A stretch of 64,000 nt of DNA from assembly GCF_007995155.1 (NCBI RefSeq), contig NZ_CP042593.1, positions 1,592,001 through 1,656,000 of the forward strand. The letters are read 5' to 3'. This document shows positions 15,583 to 25,510 of this stretch, in pieces. The first letter of the stretch is position 1. Each line of letters opens with the position of its first letter. Below the pieces are notes generated by a model. The model made no database searches. It was not told the origin of the DNA and was given only the letters and a program-made list of their open reading frames with translations. This DNA comes from Cytobacillus dafuensis. GTDB lineage: Bacteria > Bacillota > Bacilli > Bacillales > Cytobacillaceae. The position numbers and the translations under genes are program-made.

Positions 15583-15618
15583 AAAACAGGGAGTTCCGAA
15601 TTGGATTTCCCTGTTTTC
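15583..15618 (+). terminator. Terminator of yhaR
   Basis: AAAACAGGGA/TCCCTGTTTT stem with a 15-nt loop, 20 bases after the stop of yhaR. Confidence 0.85.
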
Positions 15619-15667
15619 TAAAAACGAAAGCATGACTTTAATTTATTTGATGGCCCCTAGCTCTTTT

Positions 15668-15853
15668 CTATGAATGAAATAATATTAGCTTTCCTGCAGG
15701 TGATGTGCACCGAAATGTCTTTTCATCAAAACCTTTTTCTTTTAACATTTTTTCTCCCATTCCTTTTGCCTCATGATCATCTGCAGCTTGAAAAGATTCA
15801 TTTAGAAGCTTTTCACCATTCTTTTCAAAAACCGTTAATTTGTATGTTTTCAT
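15668..15853 (-). CDS. YhzD-like small protein
   Basis: A 61-residue protein starting MKTYKLTVFEKNGEKLLNES, with predicted beta strands at the N-terminus, an amphipathic helix, and a C-terminal strand (CTSPAGKLILF). It looks like the short YhzD-type family found near yhaQ in Bacillus; the assignment is from memory of pattern and position. GGAGGG precedes the ATG by 8 bases. It is transcribed opposite to its neighbours. Function unknown. Confidence 0.7.
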   Translation of the reverse strand: MKTYKLTVFEKNGEKLLNESFQAADDHEAKGMGEKMLKEKGFDEKTFRCTSPAGKLILFHS

Positions 15854-16025
15854 ATCTTTATCCCTCCATGTTAAAAAATCAGATTATTACTATTATTCTT
15901 ACATAACTTCTGTCATTGTGCAAAGCATTATTGTTTTGGAAAAAAAAGAAAAAAATAGATTAATTTTGAACCTTTTTAACTAGTTATTCGTAAAAACATA
16001 TGGAGAGTAAAGGAGGAGTTAAAGA

Positions 16026-16925
16026 ATGGGATTACAGCTTGAGCATGTAACGAAGCGCTTTGGAAAGTTTACAGCTGTGGATGATCTTTCTATTTCCATC
16101 CCAGAAAAGGAAATGTTCGGTTTCCTTGGTGCAAATGGTGCTGGAAAGACAACAACCTTTCGGATGATTCTTGGGTTGATTGATGCCAGTGAAGGAAAAA
16201 TCACCTGGGATGGAAATTCGATTGATTATTCAACTAGCCCACTGATCGGATATTTACCTGAAGAAAGAGGCTTATATCCAAAGCTGAAAGTAAAGGATCA
16301 AATAGTATATTTGGCTAGATTAAGAGGAATGCAAAAACAAGATGTAATAAAAGAACTGGATTATTGGCTAAACCGCTTTAAAGTACCTGAATACGCAGAG
16401 AAAAAGGTGGAAGAGCTATCGAAAGGGAATCAGCAAAAAATTCAATTTATTGCAGCCGTCATTCATAAACCGAAATTGTTAATACTTGATGAACCCTTCA
16501 GCGGTTTAGATCCAGTTAATGTCGAGCAGTTGAAAGATGCTGTTTTGGAATTGAAGGATAAAGGCACCACGATTGTATTTTCATCTCATAGGATGGAGCA
16601 TGTGGAAGAAATGTGTGAGCATCTATGCATTATGCATAAAGGAAAGCCTGTTGTAAAAGGGACTTTAAAAGAAATTAAGCGTGCCTTTGGGAAAAAGAAT
16701 TTAGTTATCCATGCCGATTTTGATCTGGAATTTCTTAAAAGCCACCCTGGTGTCACAAAGGTACGGCAAACAACAGAAGGGATTCATTTACAAATTTCGG
16801 GTGAAGAAATAGCAGAGAGTGTATTAAAAGAGATTGTAGGAAAAGGGTTTATTCGAAAATTTGTCCTCGAAGAGCCTTCATTAAATGATATCTTTATTGA
16901 AAAGGTAGGTGCTTCTTATGAGTAA
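16026..16925 (+). CDS. yhaQ: ABC transporter ATP-binding protein YhaQ (NatA-like)
   Basis: A 299-residue ABC ATPase: Walker A GANGAGKTTT (near residue 38), a LSKGNQQK signature and Walker B LLILDEPFSGLDP. A C-terminal extension of about 75 residues is typical of NatA/DrrA-type exporters. It energises the YhaP permease at the cytoplasmic membrane. The exported substrate is not known; NatAB pumps sodium. AAAGGAGGAG precedes ATG 16026. The end overlaps yhaP by 8 bases, so the pair is translationally coupled. Confidence 0.9.
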   Translation: MGLQLEHVTKRFGKFTAVDDLSISIPEKEMFGFLGANGAGKTTTFRMILGLIDASEGKITWDGNSIDYSTSPLIGYLPEERGLYPKLKVKDQIVYLARLRGMQKQDVIKELDYWLNRFKVPEYAEKKVEELSKGNQQKIQFIAAVIHKPKLLILDEPFSGLDPVNVEQLKDAVLELKDKGTTIVFSSHRMEHVEEMCEHLCIMHKGKPVVKGTLKEIKRAFGKKNLVIHADFDLEFLKSHPGVTKVRQTTEGIHLQISGEEIAESVLKEIVGKGFIRKFVLEEPSLNDIFIEKVGASYE

Positions 16926-18174
16926 TTTTTGGATTATTCTATGGCATACTTATCTCTCAAAGCTTAAATCGAAATCATTCATTATTACAACATTAATTAC
17001 CGTACTGCTCGTTGCTGGATTGACAAATATGTCAAGAATAATGGACCTTTTTAATAAAGGTGATGAAAATGAAGAAAAGATAGCTGTTATTGATGAATCT
17101 GGTGAGCTGATAAATCCTTTAATGGAGCAGTTGAAGCTGAATGACAGCAGCATCCTTATTGAGCAGTTTAAAGGGACAGTAGAAGAAGCTGAGAAAGCTG
17201 TAATAGAAAATGAATATGATGGACTGCTAATTCTATCATTCAACGATGAGAAGCTGCCTGAAGCAGCATATAAGGCTAGAAGCATTGCAGATACTACACT
17301 TCCATCTGAGCTTCAGCAATATTTGCAGCAAATGAAGACCCAACTGGCCGCTTCACATATTAATTTAACACAGAATCAATTAACCAAACTCTATGAGCCA
17401 ATTTCTTTTAGTAAAACGGCACTTGAGGAAAATGCAAAAACCGAAGAGGAATTGAACCAAGCGAGAGGGCTTGTCTATGTTCTTTTATTCATCATCTATT
17501 TTGCCGTTCTCATGTATGCAAATATGATTGCAATGGAAGTAGCAACTGAAAAATCGTCAAGAGTTATGGAAATTCTTATTTCAAGTGTTTCCCCTGTTAA
17601 GCAAATGTTTGCCAAAATTATCGGCATAGCATTGCTAAGCCTAACACAAATGGTAGTTCTTTTTGTCGTCGGCTTCTATTTCGTCAAAAAGAATTTAGAA
17701 TCGATGCAAGGTGGCTTTTTTGAATTTTTCGGATTTAATGATATTCCAATTTCGACAATCATATATGCTCTAGTCTTCCTCTTGCTCGGCTATTTCTTAT
17801 ATGCAACCTTAGCAGCGTTTCTTGGTTCACTCGTTAGCCGTATTGAAGATGTACAGCAAATGATTATGCCAATGACAATGCTAGTAGTTGCTGGCTTTAT
17901 GATTGCTATGTTTGGCCTTGGTCAGCCAGATACATCCTTTATTACGATTGCATCTTATATTCCTTTCTTTACACCTATGCTGATGTTTATGCGTGTTGGG
18001 ATGCTAACTCTGCCAGTTTGGGAGCCAATGATTGGAATTGCCATTCTGATTATTACCATAATCATTCTTGCTATTTTTGGTGCCAAGGTATATAAAGGCG
18101 GAGTACTAATGTACGGAAAATCGAATTCCTTTAAAGATATTAAAAAGGCTATACAGCTGACGAAAAATGAATAA
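16918..18174 (+). CDS. yhaP: ABC-2 type exporter permease YhaP (NatB-like)
   Basis: A 418-residue ABC-2 permease. One membrane segment lies at residues 20-40, followed by an extracytoplasmic domain of about 150 residues. Five or six segments then follow from about residue 180, with the conserved EVATEKSSRVMEILISSVSP coupling region. It partners YhaQ. The ATG at 16918 lies within the last codons of yhaQ, and AAGGTAGG serves as ribosome binding site. An earlier in-frame GTG is possible but lacks spacing. A terminator closes the two-gene operon. Confidence 0.9.
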   Translation: MSNFWIILWHTYLSKLKSKSFIITTLITVLLVAGLTNMSRIMDLFNKGDENEEKIAVIDESGELINPLMEQLKLNDSSILIEQFKGTVEEAEKAVIENEYDGLLILSFNDEKLPEAAYKARSIADTTLPSELQQYLQQMKTQLAASHINLTQNQLTKLYEPISFSKTALEENAKTEEELNQARGLVYVLLFIIYFAVLMYANMIAMEVATEKSSRVMEILISSVSPVKQMFAKIIGIALLSLTQMVVLFVVGFYFVKKNLESMQGGFFEFFGFNDIPISTIIYALVFLLLGYFLYATLAAFLGSLVSRIEDVQQMIMPMTMLVVAGFMIAMFGLGQPDTSFITIASYIPFFTPMLMFMRVGMLTLPVWEPMIGIAILIITIIILAIFGAKVYKGGVLMYGKSNSFKDIKKAIQLTKNE

Positions 18175-18180
18175 AGCCGT

Positions 18181-18213
18181 AAAAAGTTCTGCATGTATTT
18201 GCAGAACTTTTTA
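18181..18213 (+). terminator. Terminator of yhaQP
   Basis: AAAAAGTTCTGC/GCAGAACTTTTT perfect 12-bp stem with an 8-nt loop, immediately after yhaP. Confidence 0.9.
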
Positions 18214-18301
18214 TTATGAAAGAAATTTTAATTATATAAGAACGTGCATTCGTATGTGAAATCGGCTAAAATGGAAAAAAAGAGATCGAGAGGATTCATA
18301 T

Positions 18302-19522
18302 ATGAAAAAGGTGACATTTATCCATGCAGCAGATTTGCACTTGGACAGCCCAATGGTAGGATTGAACCATTTGCCCAAGAGCCTTTTTAAAAAGCTTCAA
18401 GAAAGTACATTTGAAGCATTGACTAAAATTGTTGATTCAGCCCTTATTCATCAGGTGGATTTCGTTATTTTTGCAGGGGATTTATTCGATGGTGAGGATC
18501 GAAGTATTCGTGCCCAAATACGATTCCGTAAAGAAATGGAGAGACTAGCTGAGAAAAATATTTCAGTTTATGTGATCCATGGAAACCATGATCATATGGA
18601 AGGAAACTGGACACAAATATCAATGCCGGATAATGTTCATATTTTCTCACACGAGGTAGAGGTTATGAGATTTTCAAAAAATGAGGGAGTCTCTGTCCAT
18701 TTATATGGATTTAGCTATCCAAAAAGGCATGTGTATAATCAGATGATTAACTATTATTCAAAAAAGCAAGGAGCAGATTTTCATATTGGCATTCTCCATG
18801 GAAATTTAGAAGGAAGCAGTGACCATGATAAATATGCACCTTTCTCACTAAATGATTTGTATGAAAAAGACTTTGATTACTGGGCACTTGGTCATATACA
18901 TAAACGAAATATTTTAAATGTGAAGCCTCCGGTTGTTTATCCCGGCAATATTCAAGGACGGAATAGGAAGGAAACGGGTTCAAAAGGGTGTTATTTAATT
19001 CATTTATCGGAATTAGAAGCAGATTTTGAATTTATCGAGACATCCTCTGTTATTTGGGGGGAAAAGACAATCGAAGCTTCTAGTGCGGCATCATTTCAGG
19101 ACATATATCTTCTTTGCAAAAATTTAATCGAAGAGAACCGTAAAGACAATAAGGGAATCATTCTGTCTTTATTTATTGATAATATTTATCTCCTTCCTCA
19201 AGAAATGAAGAGCATTTTGAATGGTGAGCTACTAGAAACCTTGCAGGAGGAAGAAAAGGACGAAGAAGAGTTTGTATGGGTTTCTAAAATATCCATTACC
19301 GAAAAAATAAATTGGAATCGTGATCAGTTAGCAAAAGAATCTGATTTCTTTCATGAGCTTTTTACCAACACAGATCAGTATGATATGCTCGATGGCTATA
19401 TTTCAGCACTGTATAATCATCCCGTAGCCAAAAAGTATTTGGATCCATTTTCAGCAGAAGAAACAATAGAACTAGCTAAAGAGGCTGAGACCCTATTAGT
19501 AAATCTTTTGTTTAAACAATAG
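18302..19522 (+). CDS. yhaO: Putative DNA exonuclease YhaO (Mre11/SbcD-like)
   Basis: A 406-residue calcineurin-like phosphoesterase with the full metal ladder: ADLHLD (residue 10), GDLFD, GNHDH, HGN and GHIH. The C-terminal 200 residues resemble SbcD capping regions. Predicted to act with YhaN as an SbcD/SbcC-type nuclease complex on DNA ends. GAGAGGA lies 8 bases before the ATG. yhaN starts 33 bases after the stop, so yhaO-yhaN form an operon, with yhaM 106 bases further on. Confidence 0.9.
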   Translation: MKKVTFIHAADLHLDSPMVGLNHLPKSLFKKLQESTFEALTKIVDSALIHQVDFVIFAGDLFDGEDRSIRAQIRFRKEMERLAEKNISVYVIHGNHDHMEGNWTQISMPDNVHIFSHEVEVMRFSKNEGVSVHLYGFSYPKRHVYNQMINYYSKKQGADFHIGILHGNLEGSSDHDKYAPFSLNDLYEKDFDYWALGHIHKRNILNVKPPVVYPGNIQGRNRKETGSKGCYLIHLSELEADFEFIETSSVIWGEKTIEASSAASFQDIYLLCKNLIEENRKDNKGIILSLFIDNIYLLPQEMKSILNGELLETLQEEEKDEEEFVWVSKISITEKINWNRDQLAKESDFFHELFTNTDQYDMLDGYISALYNHPVAKKYLDPFSAEETIELAKEAETLLVNLLFKQ

Positions 19523-19555
19523 AAGATGCAACATGAAAGTAGTGGAGGTGAAAAC

Positions 19556-22555
19556 GTGAGAATTACAGATATTCATATTTATGGGTATGGCAAGCTCTCT
19601 AATTTGAAGATTTCTAATTTGCATGAACTTCAAGTTATATTTGGAGAAAATGAAGCAGGAAAGTCAACGATTATGTCGTTTATCCATAGCATTTTATTTG
19701 GCTTTCCAACTAAGCAGCAATCAGAGCTTCGATATGAACCGAAAGAAGGAACAAAGTACGGAGGGCAAATAACTGCTTTCTTCCCGGAAAAAGGGAGAGC
19801 TGTGATTGAACGTATAAAGGGAAAGGCAGCTGGTGATGTAAGTGTTATTTTAGAAGATGGGACAAGGGGAGAAGAGGAGTTTCTAAAGGACCTATTATTC
19901 CATGTGGATAAATCACTTTTTCAATCGATATTTTCTTTTAATATTCATGGGCTGCAAAATGTTCATCAGATGAGAAGCGAGGATTTAGGAAGATTTTTAT
20001 TTTCTGCAGGTGCATTAGGAACAGATCAGCTGCTCCGTGCGGAAAATACTTTGCAAAGAGAACTAGAGAGTCGTTTTAAACCAAACGGCAAAAAGCCAAA
20101 TATTAATGTAAAGCTTAAAGAACTTAAGCTGCTGCACAATGAATTAAAAAAAGCTGAACTGCAAAATGAGCAGTACTGGGTTCTTCTAAATGAAAAGGAA
20201 AGTTTAGAAAAAGAGATTAATGAAAAACAAAGAGAGCAATTACTGCTTCAGAATCAGCTTTCGAAATTAGAAAATTGGAGAAAAATTCATCCATTAATTG
20301 TAGAGGAACATTCATTAAAAGAAGAATTGATCCAGTATAAAGATATTCATTTCCCTATTGATGGCATTTCAAGATTAGATCGCCTTGAAGAGTTAATGAA
20401 GCCGCTTGAAGGACAGATTAACAGTATATCAAAAGGGATTAATATGATTGAGGAAGAAATTCAATTACACCTTCCTGATGCCCGTCTACTCAATAAGGAG
20501 AATGAGATTCTTGCTGCTGTCGAAAGATTATCTTTACTAGAAAAACTGAAGCAGGAGGAGAAAGAGCTTCAAGATAAACTTTATGAGATTCAACAAGAAG
20601 AGGTCGTTCTTCGAGAAAAGCTTCATTTAAACCTTAATGAGGAGCAGCTCTTATCAATAAATACAAGTGTTTTTATGAAGGAGAAGGTTATTGCTGCTCA
20701 AGAAAAATCTAAGCGGATAAAGTCAAGGAAGCTTGACCTTGATGAAAGATTTCATGAAGAAAAACAAAGGCTCGAGGAAACAGAAGAACAATTGAAATTG
20801 TTAGAGAGTCAGCTGCTTCCTGAATCAGAAAGGAAAAAGCTTGAAGAGGAATTGCGATCTACTCAAAAAATGCAAGATTTAGAACAAGAGCTTATACAGA
20901 TTGATACAAGGCTTGATTTTCTTTATAAAACACAAAATAGTGAAAAAGAAAGACTACACAGAAAAAAAAATCAAGAGAAATATCAATTATCTATATTTTG
21001 TTTCCTTTTTTTCGCACTAATTGCATGGGGAGTAATGGAAGCAAGCTGGCCCATAATTATTATCGGCGTATTAGGGGTTTTCTACTCAATAAGTATGTTT
21101 TTTAAGAAATCGACAGAAGGAAATAATAATTTCGTTCATGAGGAATTAACCTCATTAAAAAATAGAAAAAAGCTTATTTTACAAAAGTTAAATGAGCCGA
21201 GTATGATAAATGCGGCAAAAATGGAGGATAGACTCGAAAAAGATAAAAGGGTATTGGAGAGGTTACATCAATTTAAATTCCTGTGGGAACAAAGAAATGA
21301 ACAATATGAAAAGGTCATTATCGATTTTGAATCTTGGGAAAAAGAAATGGTTAAACATGAAAATGTATTAGTTGGGCTCGGGGATGATCTGTTTTTACCA
21401 CGTGATTTAGCCCTTTCCCATATTGCGGATGCCTTTTTGTTTATTGAACAGCTAAAAAAGCTTTATCGTGAGCGGAAAGTAACATTTGAACGTCACAACT
21501 CGATATCAATAAGAATTACAGAAATACAAAATGGCATAGTGGATTTGTGTAATGCTGTATTAGATACAATTCCTACAAATATTCAAGAAATGGCATACAT
21601 GTTAAGAAATCGTTTAAAGGTGGAGTCAGAGAAAAAAATTAAGTTAGAAGGAAGAAAAGCAAAGCTTTCTGATCTTGAAGAGGAGCTTCAAAGATATAAG
21701 CTGGAATATGAGCATTTTCAAATAGAGAGAGAAAAGCTTTTTCAGTCTGCAAATTCAGAATCAGAAGAGCAATATAGGGAAATAGGTAAGCTGGCAGATA
21801 AAAGGGCCAAGCTGGATGAACAAATCGAAAGCATACGTAGACAACTAAAGCTATCGCCTTTTAATGATACAGAGCTTAAAGAATATATGAAAATAGCAGA
21901 TGTGGCCCAATTAATAAGCAGTCAATCAAAGCTGTGTGTTGACCTTAAAGAAAAGATTCCGTTATTACAAAATCGACTTGCCGAGAAAAAATATGAAGTT
22001 CAGCTGCTAGAAGAAGGCGGAACCTTTGCAGAGCTTTTACACTTATATAAGCAAAAGAAATCAGAGCTTGAAGGTGAGGCAAGAGAATGGGCTAAATTTG
22101 CCCTAGCTAAGGATATTCTTGATCGAACAATTGAAAGCTTTAAAAACGACAGATTACCCCAGATGCTGAAAAGAGCCGAAGAATACCTTCAGTTTTTAAC
22201 AGATAATAAATATGTTCGAATATACCCAAAAAAGGAAGGCATTGGTTTTCTGCTTGAAAATGATCGTGGATTGTTATTTGAAGCAAATGAACTAAGTCAA
22301 GCGACTACTGAACAATTATTTGTAGCACTTAGGCTGGCACTTGCGGTTACTGTTTATGGAAGGTTTCCTTTCCCAATCATTATTGATGATAGTTTTGTCA
22401 ATTTTGACCACATAAGAACAGAGAAAGTAATTAATCTATTAAAAAGCTTATCAAGCCGCCAAATTATTTTCTTTACGTGCCATAAGCATATGCTTCCATA
22501 TTTTGAAGAAAATCAAGTTGCTTTCGTTAACAAAAAGGAAAGTTTACCTATTTAA
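19556..22555 (+). CDS. yhaN: SMC/Rad50-like ATPase YhaN
   Basis: A 999-residue SMC-like ATPase. N-terminal Walker A GENEAGKSTI (near residue 30), about 700 residues of coiled coil, then the SQATTEQLF signature and Walker B FPIIIDDSFVNFD. In the middle of the coiled coil, near residue 480-520, two strongly hydrophobic segments (FCFLFFALIAWGV and IIIIGVLGVFYSI) suggest membrane attachment at the hinge. That is unusual for a Rad50/SbcC relative but is my recollection for YhaN. The start GTG at 19556 follows AGTGGAGGTGAAAAC; upstream residues are not conserved. Confidence 0.9.
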   Translation: MRITDIHIYGYGKLSNLKISNLHELQVIFGENEAGKSTIMSFIHSILFGFPTKQQSELRYEPKEGTKYGGQITAFFPEKGRAVIERIKGKAAGDVSVILEDGTRGEEEFLKDLLFHVDKSLFQSIFSFNIHGLQNVHQMRSEDLGRFLFSAGALGTDQLLRAENTLQRELESRFKPNGKKPNINVKLKELKLLHNELKKAELQNEQYWVLLNEKESLEKEINEKQREQLLLQNQLSKLENWRKIHPLIVEEHSLKEELIQYKDIHFPIDGISRLDRLEELMKPLEGQINSISKGINMIEEEIQLHLPDARLLNKENEILAAVERLSLLEKLKQEEKELQDKLYEIQQEEVVLREKLHLNLNEEQLLSINTSVFMKEKVIAAQEKSKRIKSRKLDLDERFHEEKQRLEETEEQLKLLESQLLPESERKKLEEELRSTQKMQDLEQELIQIDTRLDFLYKTQNSEKERLHRKKNQEKYQLSIFCFLFFALIAWGVMEASWPIIIIGVLGVFYSISMFFKKSTEGNNNFVHEELTSLKNRKKLILQKLNEPSMINAAKMEDRLEKDKRVLERLHQFKFLWEQRNEQYEKVIIDFESWEKEMVKHENVLVGLGDDLFLPRDLALSHIADAFLFIEQLKKLYRERKVTFERHNSISIRITEIQNGIVDLCNAVLDTIPTNIQEMAYMLRNRLKVESEKKIKLEGRKAKLSDLEEELQRYKLEYEHFQIEREKLFQSANSESEEQYREIGKLADKRAKLDEQIESIRRQLKLSPFNDTELKEYMKIADVAQLISSQSKLCVDLKEKIPLLQNRLAEKKYEVQLLEEGGTFAELLHLYKQKKSELEGEAREWAKFALAKDILDRTIESFKNDRLPQMLKRAEEYLQFLTDNKYVRIYPKKEGIGFLLENDRGLLFEANELSQATTEQLFVALRLALAVTVYGRFPFPIIIDDSFVNFDHIRTEKVINLLKSLSSRQIIFFTCHKHMLPYFEENQVAFVNKKESLPI

Positions 22556-22661
22556 TTGGGAATAAAAGAGCTAAAGAAAGACTGGAACACCGCCCTTTTA
22601 CCTTCGGAATTACTTGCCCAGTGTGATATACTATTTTAATAGAAAGGAGCGTCGGCACATT

Positions 22662-23606
22662 ATGTCAAAAGGTATAGTTTATTATGAAGTGGGAGAACAT
22701 ATTGAACAGTTTCTCCTAATAAAAAATGCGGCTAAAGGAATAGCAAGCAATGGAAAGCCCTTTTTAACACTTATTTTTCAAGATCAGAGTGGAGAAATTG
22801 AAGCAAAGCTCTGGGATGTCTCTGATGGTGATGAAAAGAATTTTATTCCAGAAACAATTGTTAAAGTTTCTGGTGATATATTGAATTATCGCGGACGTAA
22901 CCAGCTCAGAATTAGACAAATAAGACCGGCGTCCTCAAGCGACTCTGTTAAGCTTTCAGATTTTCTTGAAACAGCACCTCTCAGTACGGAAGAAATGATG
23001 AGTAAAATTACTCAATATATTTTTGAAATGAAGAATCCAAATATACAAAGAATTACACGCCATTTATTAAAAAAGCATCAGGAGTCATTCATTGAATATC
23101 CAGCTGCAACAAAAAACCATCATGAATTTGTTTCAGGACTTGCCTTCCATGTCGTTTCCATGCTTGATCTGGCAAAAGCAATCGCTGGCCTTTATCCAAG
23201 TCTTGATACGGATCTTTTATATGCAGGCGTCATTTTACATGATTTGGGAAAAGTAATTGAACTTTCAGGGCCAATCTCGACTACTTATACAGTAGAGGGA
23301 AATTTACTTGGACATATAACAATCATGGTTAATGAAATTGGTAAAGCAGCTGAAGAGCTTTCGATTATGGGAGAGGAAGTGATTATCCTGGAGCATTTAG
23401 TCCTTTCCCACCACGGGAAAGCTGAATGGGGAAGCCCTAAACCTCCTCTAATTAAAGAGGCTGAAATTCTTCATTATATTGATAATCTAGATGCGAAGAT
23501 GAATATGCTTGACCGTGCTCTAGAACGTGTGAAACCCGGTGAATTCACTGAAAGAGTATTTGCATTGGAGAATAGATCATTTTATAAACCTATATTTCAT
23601 AAATAA
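22662..23606 (+). CDS. yhaM: 3'-5' exoribonuclease YhaM
   Basis: A 314-residue protein, the expected YhaM length. An N-terminal OB-fold nucleic-acid-binding domain (about residues 12-95) is followed by an HD domain with HDLGK near residue 190. It also has HHEF and LSHHG metal-ligand histidines. Known activity: 3'-to-5' exonuclease on RNA and single-stranded DNA. The ATG at 22662 with GAAAGGAGCG upstream (long spacing) is used; a 48-base longer frame lacks conserved sequence. Ends with a terminator. Confidence 0.92.
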   Translation: MSKGIVYYEVGEHIEQFLLIKNAAKGIASNGKPFLTLIFQDQSGEIEAKLWDVSDGDEKNFIPETIVKVSGDILNYRGRNQLRIRQIRPASSSDSVKLSDFLETAPLSTEEMMSKITQYIFEMKNPNIQRITRHLLKKHQESFIEYPAATKNHHEFVSGLAFHVVSMLDLAKAIAGLYPSLDTDLLYAGVILHDLGKVIELSGPISTTYTVEGNLLGHITIMVNEIGKAAEELSIMGEEVIILEHLVLSHHGKAEWGSPKPPLIKEAEILHYIDNLDAKMNMLDRALERVKPGEFTERVFALENRSFYKPIFHK

Positions 23607-23617
23607 CCTTATCGAAA

Positions 23618-23650
23618 AATCGCCATTCCATTTTGGATGGTGATTTTTTG
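23618..23650 (+). terminator. Terminator of yhaM
   Basis: AATCGCCATTCC paired to GGATGGTGATT (one G-T pair) with TTTTTTG tail, 12 bases after the stop. Confidence 0.85.
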
Positions 23651-23743
23651 TTGTTTTCTAAAGCAGATTCATAATTCTATTGCGGAGGCATAAAATATTT
23701 TAGTAAAGAATGGACAAACATTCTGTAGAAGGAGGATAATAAA

Positions 23744-23932
23744 ATGTTTATTCCTATTTGGGTATACTTTGTGGCTGCAGGAATTCTTCTAAGTGCTTAT
23801 ATGGCGATTCGGGCGGGTAGAGAGGAACGTCAAGTTGAAAATGAGAGTATCGAGCTTGAAGGCAGGGTTTACATGGAAAGGATTGAAAAGGAAAGGGAAG
23901 TAAAAAAATCTAGTCAGCAATCAATAGGTTAA
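23744..23932 (+). CDS. yhaL: Sporulation-associated membrane protein YhaL
   Basis: A 62-residue protein with one N-terminal membrane helix (IWVYFVAAGILLSAYMAI, residues 4-21) and a charged cytoplasmic-like tail (ERIEKEREVKKS). Matches YhaL by size, sequence style and position between yhaM and prsA. GAAGGAGG precedes the ATG. Exact function unknown; B. subtilis YhaL is listed as sporulation-related. Confidence 0.85.
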   Translation: MFIPIWVYFVAAGILLSAYMAIRAGREERQVENESIELEGRVYMERIEKEREVKKSSQQSIG

Positions 23933-23945
23933 TGATTGATTGAAA

Positions 23946-24068
23946 AAAGGTTGTCCCCTAAGGTGTCTGGCATCCACTTCATACACTTTATCTAGAATCT
24001 CACTCGCTTATTGATACTAGATATTGTTCGTGGTGCCAGGCACCTTTACTTTTGGGACAAGCCCTTTT
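23946..24068 (-). repeat. R4 long-palindrome repeat, copy 1 (inverted)
   Basis: About 120 bp whose outer arms GGTTGTCCC/GGGACAAGCC and GGTGTCTGG...CCAGGCACC pair. Central TCTAGAATCTCACTCGCTTATTGAT is shared in reverse with the copies at 58884 and 62599. It sits between the convergent yhaL and prsA genes and could terminate both. Confidence 0.8.
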
Positions 24069-24077
24069 TATTTCTAA

Positions 24078-24953
24078 TTACTTAGACTCAGTGTTCTCTG
24101 TAGTTTCGATAATGCCTTTTAAATCTTTATCATTAATTTTAACATTAGCATCTTTTAATTCACGATCTAGCGCTTTTTGAACTTTTTCTTGGTCAAGCTT
24201 TGAAACCTTTACTTCATATTCCATTTGATCTTTCATGTCTTCAAATGATTTTTTCTCTTTTTTATCTGTTACTTGAATAATATGATAGCCATGCTCAGAT
24301 TTCACTGGCGCGCTTATTTCATTAACATCTAAAGCGTATGCTGCTTTTTCAAATTCAGGAACCATTTTTCCAGGTCCGAACCAGCCAAGGTCACCACCAT
24401 TTGTTGCAGAACCAGGATCTTTTGAATATTCCTTTGCTAAATCCTCAAACTTAGCACCTTCGTCAAGTTTTTTCTTCACTTCATTTGCTGTTTTTTCATC
24501 ATCAACTAGAATATGTCTTGCCTTGATTTGAGGCTTATAGTTATCGTAGTGTTCTTTAACTTCTTTATCGGTTACCTTAATATCTTTAATGGCTGCTTTT
24601 TCTTGCAATAAGCCGGTTCTCATCATTTCTTTAAATTCCTCTTCATCCTTTAACCCGTACTGCATTAGAGCCATTTCAAAATTGGGCCCAAGCTGTTCCT
24701 TAATCTCATCTACCTTTGCATCTAACTCTTTGTCAGTCACCTTATATTTATCAGAAAGAACTTTTTCATAGACAAGATCGCGAAGTACAGCCTCGCCATA
24801 TTTATCTTTCATTGCATCGTAAAGCTCGTCCTTTGTAATATTACCAGCTTTTGACTCGACAATTACATCTGATCCTTTTCCATCGTTCGCGTTACATGCA
24901 CTTAAAGCTAGAACCCCAGCAGTTAGAGTTAATGTAATAATCCATTTCTTCAT
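24078..24953 (-). CDS. prsA: PrsA foldase lipoprotein (parvulin-type PPIase)
   Basis: A 291-residue extracytoplasmic lipoprotein. A signal peptide with lipobox LSAC (Cys20-21 region) is followed by an N-domain. The parvulin domain runs from about residue 135 to 225 (ARHILVDDE, GGDLGWFGPGKMV, SEHGYHIIQV), then a lysine-rich C-domain. It helps secreted proteins and penicillin-binding proteins fold outside the membrane. In B. subtilis it is essential and regulated partly through the yhaL-hpr neighbourhood. The ATG at 24953 has TAGGAG at good spacing; the GTG at 24962 lies in that site. Confidence 0.95.
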   Translation of the reverse strand: MKKWIITLTLTAGVLALSACNANDGKGSDVIVESKAGNITKDELYDAMKDKYGEAVLRDLVYEKVLSDKYKVTDKELDAKVDEIKEQLGPNFEMALMQYGLKDEEEFKEMMRTGLLQEKAAIKDIKVTDKEVKEHYDNYKPQIKARHILVDDEKTANEVKKKLDEGAKFEDLAKEYSKDPGSATNGGDLGWFGPGKMVPEFEKAAYALDVNEISAPVKSEHGYHIIQVTDKKEKKSFEDMKDQMEYEVKVSKLDQEKVQKALDRELKDANVKINDKDLKGIIETTENTESK

Positions 24954-25226
24954 GTTGAACACTCCTAATAATATTTTTCAATATCAGATTCACAAAACCT
25001 ACTATACCACAAATGGATTAGAGAACAAAAATGATATCTATTTTATCAATAAAAAAGGGTGTAATTTCCTATTTCCCATTTTTTAAGAAATCATATTATA
25101 TTTTGAACCATTTTTATTGGAATAAATGTCTTTTGTCTAGAATTTGGGAATAGCCGTGATATTTGCCTATTCGAATAAAGTGATTGATGAATAGTATATG
25201 TTAGCAGCATGAAAGGAGGGTGCCTC

Positions 25227-25310
25227 ATGGGTGCTTGTTTCGGTGGAGGCTTTGCTTTAATTGTAGTGCTGTTCATTTTATTAATTATTGTTGGTGCAGC
25301 ATGGCTATAA
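25227..25310 (+). CDS. YjcZ-family micro-protein 1
   Basis: A 27-residue membrane peptide, MGACFGGGFALIVVLFILLI then IVGAAWL. It has the glycine-rich start and single hydrophobic helix of YjcZ/YosA-type sporulation peptides. GAAAGGAGGGTG lies 5 bases before the ATG. Followed closely by a second copy, so the pair is probably co-transcribed in sporulation. Confidence 0.85.
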   Translation: MGACFGGGFALIVVLFILLIIVGAAWL

Positions 25311-25346
25311 GAAAAAAGGTTTGCTTATAAGAAAGGAGGAAACATT

Positions 25347-25433
25347 ATGTCAGGATTTGCACATGGGGGAGGATTTGCCTTAGTGGTAGTGTTGTTTATC
25401 CTATTAATTATTATTGGTGCATCTTGGTGTTAA
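25347..25433 (+). CDS. YjcZ-family micro-protein 2
   Basis: A 28-residue paralogue of the preceding peptide: MSGFAHGGGFALVVVLFILL then IIIGASWC. AAGGAGG precedes its ATG. The pair arose by tandem duplication (shared GGGFAL-VVLFILLII core). A strong terminator follows at 25480. Confidence 0.85.
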   Translation: MSGFAHGGGFALVVVLFILLIIIGASWC

Positions 25434-25479
25434 AAAACTGTGACATAAAGGTTTATCCATCCTTAAAATGAAAATGTAA

Positions 25480-25508
25480 AAGCGACGAGAAATTGCTTCT
25501 CGTCGCTT
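25480..25508 (+). terminator. Terminator after the YjcZ pair
   Basis: AAGCGACGAG/CTCGTCGCTT perfect 10-bp stem with a 9-nt loop and ATTTTAG tail. Confidence 0.85.
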
Positions 25509-25510
25509 AT

